Positions 7,432 through 13,735 of a stretch of DNA of 20,250 nucleotides are shown here, piece by piece. Position numbers and translations under genes: made by a program. Source of the stretch: Deltaproteobacteria bacterium. Its GTDB lineage: Bacteria > Desulfobacterota > Syntrophobacteria > B119-G9. Location of the stretch: assembly GCA_003646715.1 (NCBI GenBank), contig QMLL01000005.1:1-20250 (forward strand), written 5' to 3'. Within the stretch, counting starts at the first letter, position 1. Every line of letters starts with the position of its first letter. A model generated the notes under the pieces. The model did not search any database. It was not told where the DNA came from and saw only the letters and a list, made by a program, of their open reading frames with translations.

Positions 7432-7528
7432 GCGTTGTAGCGAGAAAAAACGTACCAATTATATCGCATATCTCAGAATATAGTAGTACAAAACAGCATA
7501 ACTATTCAATAATTTAGGAGATTGAAAA

Positions 7529-7957
7529 ATGGATCGTAAAACCAGACTAAGACAATCAGGACTATCATGTACCAGGTGGCGTTACAATATTTTAAAAATA
7601 TTAAAGGATTCCCATCTACCCCTTACATCAAAGGATATTTACAAGATGTTGCCCACTCCTAAACCTAATCTGGCAACAGTTTACAGGAACCTGAACAGGT
7701 TGGTGGAGAAGAAGCTTGTCCGATGCGTGACACTGGGAGAACGGGCAAGGTACTACGAATTGATTCAGCCAGATACCCACAAACACCGCATTATATGTAA
7801 AACATGCGGCCAGATAGAAGCTTTTGAACCTGTTGGGTGTGACTTAAAAAGCTTCGAAAAATTGATAAAGGAGAAATTTAACTTTAAAGTTGAAGAACAT
7901 TCTCTGGAATTTTTCGGCACATGTCCCAAATGTCAGAGCTTTCATTCGCAAAGATAA
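7529..7957 (+). CDS. Fur-family metal- or peroxide-responsive repressor
   Basis: A 142-aa protein of normal family length. It has an N-terminal winged helix (TSKDIYKMLPTPKPNLATVYRNLNRL, the recognition helix containing the family ATVYRNL motif), a linker with the metal-site motif H84-K85-H86, and two CxxC pairs (C90/C93 and C132/C135) that normally hold structural zinc. It binds DNA as a dimer in the cytosol. Whether it senses iron, zinc, manganese or peroxide cannot be decided from the sequence; PerR and Zur subtypes remain open. TTTGCAAA boxes overlap its promoter. The ribosome site is TAGGAGA with about 9 nt to the ATG. It is monocistronic, ending at a bidirectional terminator. Confidence 0.93.
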   Translation: MDRKTRLRQSGLSCTRWRYNILKILKDSHLPLTSKDIYKMLPTPKPNLATVYRNLNRLVEKKLVRCVTLGERARYYELIQPDTHKHRIICKTCGQIEAFEPVGCDLKSFEKLIKEKFNFKVEEHSLEFFGTCPKCQSFHSQR

Positions 7958-8014
7958 AATACTGACGTCACTCACCAGACGGTAAGGGTTATCCAATTAA
8001 ACAAAATAAATTTG

Positions 8015-8046
8015 GAACCGCCCACGGGTCATCCCGAGGGCGGTTC
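8015..8046. terminator. bidirectional terminator between convergent genes
   Basis: GAACCGCCC (8015-8023) pairs with GGGCGGTTC (8038-8046), with an inner CGGG/CCCG (8025-8028, 8033-8036) around the loop TCAT. The hairpin is very stable. T-rich sequence follows on both strands, more clearly on the minus strand (AAATTTATTTTG). It lies between the stops of the Fur-family gene and the exported protein gene. Confidence 0.85.
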
Positions 8047-8074
8047 TCTTCCCAGTCTTACACGTTTTTAGCTT

Positions 8075-8467
8075 TTAGGTTCCTACTTCGAATTCCTTCA
8101 TGGTTTCCTCTTCAAGCTCCTTGGTCCAAATGGTCTTCCACTTTCCGTCTCGCCAAACCTGAAATGCTTCTGCATTTATAGAACGATACCTTGAATTGAT
8201 CTGCCCAACAACTTTAACCTTCTTGTTCAAGTACCTTGCGAGAAGAGCTCTGTCGAGGTTCGGGACGAAATAATACTCAGTACCACTTGTCTTCACCACA
8301 AATACTCTGGTAGCTGCAACCAGCGGATCTTCCTTATCCACGGGGCATATCTTTCCTGTGGTTACGCATGTAAAACCCTGGACCGTACCAACAACTTCAC
8401 CAGAGAATGCCCATGCCGGAATTGACATCAAGAGAACCAGAACTGACATTATAATTATCTTTTTCAT
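8075..8467 (-). CDS. small exported protein, sigma-54 controlled, unknown function
   Basis: A 130-aa precursor. The start at 8467 is preferred over an in-frame ATG at 8473 because AAGGAGGG ends directly at the latter and gives a 6-nt spacing to the former. Residues 1-20 are a classical signal peptide (KK, hydrophobic stretch, AWA before a predicted cut), so the mature protein is periplasmic or secreted. The mature part has two cysteines (C34, C41) in the segment CVTTGKIC, which could form a disulfide or bind metal. Beta-rich segments follow (VFVVKTSGTEYYFVP; KVKVVGQINSRYRSINAEAFQV) that look like a small OB-type fold. I do not recognise a named family. It is a single gene with a near-perfect sigma-54 promoter. 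Confidence 0.8.
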   Translation of the reverse strand: MKKIIIMSVLVLLMSIPAWAFSGEVVGTVQGFTCVTTGKICPVDKEDPLVAATRVFVVKTSGTEYYFVPNLDRALLARYLNKKVKVVGQINSRYRSINAEAFQVWRDGKWKTIWTKELEEETMKEFEVGT

Positions 8468-8544
8468 AATCATCCCTCCTTTCTATAGTCTTTTTGAGCG
8501 TGAATGGTTTTTTGTTCCTTACTGGGATTTTACCTCTTTTAATG

Positions 8545-8560
8545 AGCAACATGTGTGCCA
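8545..8560 (-). promoter_or_regulatory. sigma-54 promoter of the exported protein gene
   Basis: Read on the minus strand the site is TGGCACACATGTTGCT, matching TGGCAC-N5-TTGCW. GG is at 8559-8558 and GC at 8547-8546, with 10 nt between. The start codon is about 80 nt downstream. The palindromic sites at 8649-8672 and 8707-8720 lie about 110 and 165 nt upstream of the -12 element, a usual distance for enhancer-binding sites. Confidence 0.88.
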
Positions 8561-8635
8561 TTTGGGTAGTTATCTTTAACATTTGTAACGATGTGTAATC
8601 ACTAATATATTTACCTACATGCCAGAGTAATTAAA

Positions 8636-8771
8636 TGTTAATTCTCATAAGTTAACATATAAATGTTAACTTGCTACAATTTAACAGTATTGAAAAACCT
8701 TCTTCAGTTGTATATACAACAGCGTTAGACAAAACTCATACAGCTGTGTTAATTAGTTGGGAAAATTAACA
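8636..8771. repeat. alternating TGTTAA/TTAACA operator-like array
   Basis: Six hexamers alternate strictly in orientation: TGTTAA at 8636, TTAACA at 8652, TGTTAA at 8664, TTAACA at 8681, TGTTAA at 8747 and TTAACA at 8766. The pair at 8649-8672 is a perfect inverted repeat of 10 bp with a 4-nt spacer (AAGTTAACAT / ATGTTAACTT). The last pair is a perfect 8-bp repeat TGTTAATT / AATTAACA (8747-8754, 8764-8771) with a 9-nt spacer. Outliers are TTAACA at 8576 and TGTTAA at 9250. The array lies between a sigma-54 promoter facing left and the phosphatase operon facing right, so it probably binds a regulator of one or both. Confidence 0.7.
8707..8720. promoter_or_regulatory. perfect 14-bp palindrome, candidate operator
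   Basis: GTTGTATATACAAC is fully self-complementary and differs from the surrounding TGTTAA hexamers. It lies in the gap of that array, about 80 nt before the phosphatase gene and about 165 nt upstream of the -12 element of the leftward sigma-54 promoter. It could be the site of a second dimeric regulator. Confidence 0.5.
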
Positions 8772-8797
8772 TTTCCTTTTGGTGCCTTGTCTAAGTG

Positions 8798-9247
8798 ATG
8801 AAAAATATTATGAACACAAAAAAAGTTTCTGTTCTTTTCATTTGCGAAGGAAATGCCTGCAGGAGCATCCTCGCGGAAGCACTCACCAGATTCTACTGGG
8901 GAAACCATGCTTATGCCGCGTCTGCCGGAATCAGGCCACTTGGCCAGATTCCTGAGGAAACTCTTACTGTTCTGGAAGAAGTGGGTGTACCAACAGAGGG
9001 GCTTTTCTCAAAAAAACTAGATGAAATAGATCTTTCCTCTTTCCAGCTCATAGTAAACCTCGCACTGGTTTCAATTGAAGAACACCTCCCGAAAGATTTC
9101 AAGGGGCAAATTTTTAACTGGTATATTCGTGATCCTTACAGAGGAAACCTTCAGTCATTTAGGCAAACAAGAGATGCGCTGGACTGGTTCATTACGGAAA
9201 AGCTTCCTGAAATACTAGAGCTTTACAGCTTGTCCGGTGAAAGTTGA
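8798..9247 (+). CDS. low-molecular-weight phosphatase / arsenate reductase-like protein
   Basis: About 149 aa. It has the P-loop C16-E-G-N-A-C-R22-S near the N-terminus (family C-x5-R-S) and the general-acid motif D112-P (IRDPYRG), so both catalytic elements of the LMW tyrosine phosphatase fold are present. The same fold serves in thioredoxin-linked arsenate reductases, where an extra redox Cys pair is needed; I do not see that pair, so a phosphatase or protein-arginine-phosphatase-like activity is as likely. No Shine-Dalgarno is clear. GTG 8795, ATG 8798 and ATG 8810 are possible starts, and the last gives the most typical N-terminus. The first gene of a rightward group; the operator array lies immediately upstream. 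Confidence 0.85.
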   Translation: MKNIMNTKKVSVLFICEGNACRSILAEALTRFYWGNHAYAASAGIRPLGQIPEETLTVLEEVGVPTEGLFSKKLDEIDLSSFQLIVNLALVSIEEHLPKDFKGQIFNWYIRDPYRGNLQSFRQTRDALDWFITEKLPEILELYSLSGES

Positions 9248-9301
9248 TATGTTAACTTTTGGTTTAATAAAATTTTCCGACAATTTTAATAGGAACACTT
9301 C

Positions 9302-10555
9302 ATGGGTATAACTCAGCAATTGATTCTCAATTTAATACTTGTACTTGCTGTTGCTTGGGCTTTTGCGTCCCTTTTCGTTCGTTTTGGTTTACCTGTAATA
9401 CTGGGTCAAATGCTTGCAGGATTTCTTCTGGGACCCGCGGTATTCGGCATCATCCAGAACAGTGAACCCCTTGAACTCATGGCCGAGTTCGGCATTTTCT
9501 TTGCCATGTTCTATGCTGGCATGGAAATGGACCCCAAGGAGTTGATGGAACACATTTGGCCTTCTTTGCTCGTGGCCATTGGCGGATTTTGTTTACCCTT
9601 CGTGCTTGGATATATCACCATAAAGCTGTTCGGCGGAACCATGTATCAGGCCCTTTTTGTGGGAATGGGGTTGTCCATAACTGCCATAGCTGTTCAGGCC
9701 ACAGTTTTGCAAGAAATGAAGATCCTGAAAAGCGAAATCGGTCATATCATCATAGGAGCCGCAATAGCTGACGACATACTTGCTCTGGTAGCGCTTTCCA
9801 TATTGCTTGGCCTGGCAAAGAAGGGAACGATAGAGATGGTTCCTCTTTTCTTTATTGTATTAAAAGTAGTTGCTTTCTTCGGATTCACCATCGCGTTGGG
9901 GCACTTTGTCATTCCCAAGATTACTCCCAGGCTTGATGACCGTGAAGCAAAAGGATTCACGTTTGCCATACTTGCTGCTCTTATTATGTCAGCGCTGGCA
10001 GAAGTGGCAGGTTTGCATCTTATTATAGGTGCATTTCTGGCGGGCCAGTTTGTACGCAAGGAAACCCTGGATGTAAAAATTTACGAAAAAATCCGCGACA
10101 GGTTTTTCGGGCTCAGCCACGGATTTCTGCTGCCGATATTCTTCGTATCACTCTCATTTCATCTTCATCTTAAATTTACTGCCTCTTTCCTACTGATGAG
10201 TACGGTTATAACTCTCATAGCAATAATTGGAAAACTGTTGGGAAGCGGACTTGGTGCTTATATTTCGGGACAAAAACCCCTTCAATCTCTTATCATAGGG
10301 TTTGGAATGAACGGGAGAGGGGCTGTAGAACTTGCTGTTGCCGCTGTGGTGCTCGAATTGAGCAACGAACTTATGAAAAATAAGGTAATCTCCGCTCCGC
10401 TTCTGACTGATGACCAATTTGCCTGTTTAATATTAATGGCTTTTATCACGACACTGATTGCACCGTTAACACTCAAGTGGTCGGTGATGAGAAGTTGTGA
10501 GCCAAAAGAAAAAGAGCACTTCTGCGAGTTGTGGGACAAGGGTAAATGCATGTAA
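9302..10555 (+). CDS. CPA2-type cation/proton antiporter (Kef/NapA family)
   Basis: A 417-aa polytopic inner-membrane protein with about 12 hydrophobic segments and the Na+/H+ exchanger fold. The first helices read VILGQMLAGFLLGPAVFGI, typical of CPA2 members. The crossover helix has D157-D158 (GAAIADDILALVAL); two adjacent acidic residues are known for electrogenic Na+/H+ types, while K+ efflux Kef proteins have QD. It ends soon after the last helix with a short Cys-containing tail, and there is no RCK/TrkA-N domain. It probably exchanges Na+ or K+ for protons. AGGA precedes the ATG; the gap to the phosphatase gene is 54 nt and contains another TGTTAA. Confidence 0.92.
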   Translation: MGITQQLILNLILVLAVAWAFASLFVRFGLPVILGQMLAGFLLGPAVFGIIQNSEPLELMAEFGIFFAMFYAGMEMDPKELMEHIWPSLLVAIGGFCLPFVLGYITIKLFGGTMYQALFVGMGLSITAIAVQATVLQEMKILKSEIGHIIIGAAIADDILALVALSILLGLAKKGTIEMVPLFFIVLKVVAFFGFTIALGHFVIPKITPRLDDREAKGFTFAILAALIMSALAEVAGLHLIIGAFLAGQFVRKETLDVKIYEKIRDRFFGLSHGFLLPIFFVSLSFHLHLKFTASFLLMSTVITLIAIIGKLLGSGLGAYISGQKPLQSLIIGFGMNGRGAVELAVAAVVLELSNELMKNKVISAPLLTDDQFACLILMAFITTLIAPLTLKWSVMRSCEPKEKEHFCELWDKGKCM

Positions 10556-10626
10556 AGGTTTGAAGTTCGCTGAAAGCACTGTTGTATTTCACGCTAGCAA
10601 TTGTCAGGACAATAGGAGTAAATAAA

Positions 10627-11205
10627 ATGAAAGTTGTGGCATTTTGTGGAAGTCCAAGAAAAAAGGGAAACACCAGGCAGGCACTCGAAATGGTTTGTGA
10701 AGTACTGGAAAGTGAAGGAATATCCACATCCATAATCCAGATCGGAGGCAAAAAAATCCACGGATGTATCGCCTGTTACAAGTGTGGCAAAGAGAAGGAT
10801 GGGCGCTGTCACGGTCACAAAGATGATAAGTTAAACGAGTATATTGAGGCTATGAGGAAAGCCGACGGTATTCTGATCGGCTCCCCTACCTATTTCAGCA
10901 ATGTATCACCCGAGGTCAAGGCGCTTATTGACAGGGCCGGCCTCGTTGCGCGGATGAACGGATCCTTTTTTAAAAGAAAAGTTGGAGCCGCAGTGGTTGT
11001 GGCTCGTCGATGCGGTGCAAGCCACGTGTTTTCATCCATCAATTATTTCTTCCTCATAAGCGAAATGATAGTACCGGGTTCTTCGTATTGGAACATGGGA
11101 CTTGCGCTCAAACCCGGAGAAATCCAGAAAGACGAAGAAGCGGTGAAAACTTTTAAGGACCTGGGAACAAACATGGCCTGGTTACTCAAGAAAATTAACA
11201 AATAA
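10627..11205 (+). CDS. iron-sulfur flavoprotein-like NAD(P)H-FMN reductase
   Basis: A 192-aa flavodoxin-fold protein. The N-terminal FMN phosphate loop is CGSPRKKGNT (residues 7-16) and a second flavin loop is GSPTYFSNVSPEVKALIDR. Between them lies C47-x2-C50-x2-C53-x7-C61, the compact cysteine pattern of archaeal and bacterial iron-sulfur flavoproteins (Isf), which hold a 4Fe-4S cluster next to FMN. It is likely a cytosolic electron carrier or oxidoreductase in anaerobic redox or oxygen defence. The ATG at 10627 follows AATAGGAGT and is chosen over an upstream in-frame ATG at 10582, which would add a 15-residue tail before the family start. It lies 71 nt after the antiporter gene. Confidence 0.9.
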   Translation: MKVVAFCGSPRKKGNTRQALEMVCEVLESEGISTSIIQIGGKKIHGCIACYKCGKEKDGRCHGHKDDKLNEYIEAMRKADGILIGSPTYFSNVSPEVKALIDRAGLVARMNGSFFKRKVGAAVVVARRCGASHVFSSINYFFLISEMIVPGSSYWNMGLALKPGEIQKDEEAVKTFKDLGTNMAWLLKKINK

Positions 11206-11232
11206 AAAGCAGGATACAAACGGAGCAAGTTC

Positions 11233-11607
11233 ATGAAAATCAAAATCACAGTGGGAAATGTTTCCATGGAGGCCGAACTGTTTGATACACCTACATCCAA
11301 GAAAATACTGGATGTGTTGCCTCTAGAGACGACCTTTAACACTTGGGGAGAGGAAATTTACTTTGAGATTCCCGTGACAGCTGAACTGGATGATACGGCA
11401 AAAGACGTGGTTGAAATTGGAGATCTTGGATACTGGCCTACTGGCAAGGCGTTCTGCATTTTTTTCGGACAGACTCCCATAAGCGAACCCGGCAAAATAA
11501 AACCTGCAAGTGCGGTGAACATAATTGGCAGGGTTTTGGGGGATGCTACGGAATTTAAAAAGGTAATGGGAGAACAACTGGTAAAGCTGGAACCGATAAA
11601 TGACTAG
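11233..11607 (+). CDS. cyclophilin-like fold protein (TM1367/DUF369 type)
   Basis: A 124-aa cytosolic protein resembling the TM1367-like cyclophilin-fold family. The core segments are TFNTWGEEIYFEIPV, DVVEIGDLGYWPTGKAFCIFFGQTP and ASAVNIIGRV. Members adopt the cyclophilin barrel but lack the classical proline-isomerase active site, so the biochemical role is unknown. GGAG precedes the ATG by about 8 nt. It ends the rightward group and its stop codon overlaps, tail to tail, the stop of the membrane-anchored protein on the other strand, with no terminator between them. Confidence 0.85.
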   Translation: MKIKITVGNVSMEAELFDTPTSKKILDVLPLETTFNTWGEEIYFEIPVTAELDDTAKDVVEIGDLGYWPTGKAFCIFFGQTPISEPGKIKPASAVNIIGRVLGDATEFKKVMGEQLVKLEPIND

Positions 11608-12269
11608 TTGTCGGTATTATTTGACTTCATATGCTCTGAATAACTCAGGCATGTCTTCATTGCGTCTTCTATCTCTGAGACCGACTTCGGTTTTATTTTA
11701 AGTCTCACGTAAAGGACTCGTTTTTCAGGCGTCAGAGCAATATGCATGATACCCAAGGGTTCTAGACTCTGACCAAGAGATATGATACTGTCGACTTCCC
11801 CGGTTTTATTCCTGTACATGACAACGAACGGCTTCTCATTTATGGTAAGTTTCTCGGTTTTCAGTAGATGAGCATTAAAAATTTTGGGCATCTGATATGA
11901 TGGTTTTATGTCACGTATGACATGTACTTCATTCCACACCTTGTTTTTCAGAAAAAAAAGCACTTCTACCCTATCGTAGCCCGTTGTTATGTAAGAAAAA
12001 GGGAAATATAAGATGCTCTGTCTGGGAAGCATGAAGACCGAAGCAGTTACCTTCTCAAAACCTTCGATGGTATAATTTCCCGTAAATCCGAGTACGCCTC
12101 CAAGCCAGGTATATTCTTTATCGGAAGGTTTCAAACTGTTTTCAAGAGACTTGGAAACCGCTTCTATGGTTTTCATGTTCCTCTTGTAACCGACATAATA
12201 GAGGACCGCAATTACAATCGATAGCCCCAAAAACAGGGCAAATTCTGCACTAGTTATCGATATACTCAA
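11604..12269 (-). CDS. membrane-anchored protein of the ArsA/CstA operon, unknown family
   Basis: A 221-aa protein with one hydrophobic segment (residues about 9-28) followed directly by KRNMK, so the large C-terminal domain should face the cytosol. That domain is beta-rich (EVHVIRDIKPSYQ; KPFVVMYRNKTGEVDSIISLG; RVLYVRLKIKPKS) and has no motif I recognise. The start is TTG at 12269, inside the end of the DUF59-like gene (20-nt overlap), with GGGAG about 9 nt upstream; an ATG start in frame is not available close by. It is the last gene of the operon. Its position suggests a membrane receptor or adaptor for the adjacent ATPase, which is inference from context only. Confidence 0.75.
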   Translation of the reverse strand: MSISITSAEFALFLGLSIVIAVLYYVGYKRNMKTIEAVSKSLENSLKPSDKEYTWLGGVLGFTGNYTIEGFEKVTASVFMLPRQSILYFPFSYITTGYDRVEVLFFLKNKVWNEVHVIRDIKPSYQMPKIFNAHLLKTEKLTINEKPFVVMYRNKTGEVDSIISLGQSLEPLGIMHIALTPEKRVLYVRLKIKPKSVSEIEDAMKTCLSYSEHMKSNNTDN

Positions 12270-12525
12270 CTGACTTAACTCCCGGATACTTTAGAAACTT
12301 CTTTGATAGTTCTTCTGTAATCTTTTTCTGGAGCATCCAAGCAATTGGGACGCAACCAATGCAGGAAGGGTTTCTTCGCTTAAAATCAACATTGATTACC
12401 AGCTTTCCCGTAGATTCCTGATAATCAATGTTCTTCACGATCCCCAGATCAAAAATATTCTGTTCGGTTTCAGGGTACTTAACGGACTTAAGTATAGACA
12501 CTATTTCTTTTTTCGTTGGTATCAT
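12250..12525 (-). CDS. MIP18/DUF59-like iron-sulfur assembly protein with CxxC
   Basis: A 91-aa protein. The first half (ILKSVKYPETEQNIFDLGIVKNID) follows the MIP18/DUF59 pattern of iron-sulfur carrier or maturation proteins (SufT, Mrp N-terminus, Cia2), although the usual DPE is YPE. The second half has C55-I-G-C58-V-P, closer to the CxxC of the NifU C-terminal domain, followed by a helix and VKSVEYID. Either relation points to transient Fe-S binding or transfer in the cytosol. The ATG overlaps the ATPase stop by 4 nt (ATGA). Pairing a DUF59 domain with a P-loop ATPase recalls Mrp/ApbC, where both are in one protein, but here the ATPase is ArsA/Get3-like. Confidence 0.82.
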   Translation of the reverse strand: MIPTKKEIVSILKSVKYPETEQNIFDLGIVKNIDYQESTGKLVINVDFKRRNPSCIGCVPIAWMLQKKITEELSKKFLKYPGVKSVEYIDN

Positions 12526-13457
12526 AATAATTCTGTAGCAAACATTTTCGCAATTTCTTTCATTTTATTACGGGGAGTCACCTGTTCCCTATAAAATGGG
12601 ATTTCGATTCTTGTGAGGCCACTTATTTTTTTAAGTAGCCCCTTCAGCTTTTCGTTATTCGCTGCGGCATCTGACATCCCTTTCTTATTCAAGACTGCGA
12701 GATCTACTGATACGTTAATTGTGCTGAGATCATTGATAATTTTTAAGCCTTCTTTGATTGACAGCTCATCATAGTTTAGCACAAGCACCTTTTTGCAAAT
12801 TTCTGTGTCGGCAAACATCTTTGAAAGCTTCTTAGACAGTTCTTCCTGTGCCTGCAGCTCTTTAAAAATAACATCATCACTGACATCAAGAGGGACCCCC
12901 TCTTCAAATTCATCTTTACCTTTTATGTGAGCTATCTGCGAACGTCTTTCCAGGATCTTCAGCCGCAGTTCCTTTAATTTGCCAATCCACAACAGCGTTG
13001 TATTCGGGATAAAAAAGATCTTAAGCATCAGGCCTGTTGGCGGTGTGTCAATAATCATGTAATCGACTCCGGATTCCCAGGCATCGAGAAGCTCCTGGAG
13101 TGCCGCAAGCATTGCATACTCTTCCATGCCCGGGGAATGTTTCAATACATCGAACATATTTTCAAGATTTATCATTTGAAGGTAGTGATATGTTTTTTTC
13201 ATTTTCCTGGATGATTCTTTAAGGAATTTCTTCAGGTAAGAATCAATGTCAAATTCTTCAACGGTGAGCCCCTCCGAAAGTTTAACCGGTCCCTTTTTAC
13301 CGGGCTCCATTCCGAAAAAATCAAAAAGGTTATGGGCAGGATCGATGGATGCAAGGAAAACCTTATGGCTATTATTCGCAAGGTATGCAGCGAAGCTTCC
13401 GGCAAGAGTGGTCTTTCCAACACCGCCTTTTCCGAGAAAGAAAAAAAGTTTCTTCAT
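12522..13457 (-). CDS. ArsA/Get3-type deviant-Walker ATPase
   Basis: A 311-aa single-domain ATPase of the SIMIBI class. It has the deviant Walker A GKGGVGKTT at residues 9-17 (signature lysine K10, P-loop lysine K15), switch I DPAHN at 39-43 and switch II DTPPTG at 137-142. A helical insert (about 75-125, Met- and Leu-rich) could form the hydrophobic client groove seen in Get3. There is no zinc CxxC of eukaryotic Get3, no arsenite Cys triad, and no arsB or arsR nearby, so arsenite export is unlikely. It should dimerise in the cytosol and act in client targeting or metallocluster delivery. The start shares one nucleotide with the upstream stop (TAATG), a sign of translational coupling. Confidence 0.9.
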   Translation of the reverse strand: MKKLFFFLGKGGVGKTTLAGSFAAYLANNSHKVFLASIDPAHNLFDFFGMEPGKKGPVKLSEGLTVEEFDIDSYLKKFLKESSRKMKKTYHYLQMINLENMFDVLKHSPGMEEYAMLAALQELLDAWESGVDYMIIDTPPTGLMLKIFFIPNTTLLWIGKLKELRLKILERRSQIAHIKGKDEFEEGVPLDVSDDVIFKELQAQEELSKKLSKMFADTEICKKVLVLNYDELSIKEGLKIINDLSTINVSVDLAVLNKKGMSDAAANNEKLKGLLKKISGLTRIEIPFYREQVTPRNKMKEIAKMFATELL

Positions 13458-13735
13458 TAACCAAAATCCAGTATATCGAACCAGTCCGCAAATATATCAC
13501 CTAAAGATTCAGACCGGCATATCATAATTCTTATTTCTCTTTCCAAAAAAGGTAGGAGCTTTATCCCCAAGTATGAAGGGGGCGCAGGCATCCCCGTTAA
13601 CGCCCCCAGCAAAATAAGAGCAAAGGCATTTTCCAGTTCTTTAAGCTCGGCTTCGAGAGCACTGGTACTTCTCTCTCGAAGCCCTTTAGCAAAAAGCAGA
13701 AAGCTCTCTTTTATTTTTGAGAGTCTCTCTTTCAC
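13457..13735 (-). CDS. conserved-looking small protein between CstA and the ATPase
   Basis: A 92-aa protein starting with GTG in a GTGA overlap with the cstA stop codon. The N-terminus is a charged amphipathic helix (about 1-35, possibly coiled coil); then comes a hydrophobic stretch AFALILLGALTG, the segment MPAPPSYLGIKLLPFL, and an acidic C-terminus. It has one Cys. The hydrophobic part is too short and proline-broken for a sure membrane span, so it may be peripheral. I recall small proteins with a similar P-P-x-Y-x-x-x-x-L-L-P-x-L segment beside bacterial ArsA-like ATPases, but this is memory, not a search. It is not the YbdD/YjiX type that accompanies CstA in enterobacteria. Confidence 0.75.
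   Translation of the reverse strand: MKERLSKIKESFLLFAKGLRERSTSALEAELKELENAFALILLGALTGMPAPPSYLGIKLLPFLEREIRIMICRSESLGDIFADWFDILDFG

Noticed and set aside
12522..13457. Arsenite export ATPase
   Set aside because: The arsenite-binding cysteines are absent and no arsB, arsD or arsR is nearby, so a Get3-like targeting or cluster role is favoured.
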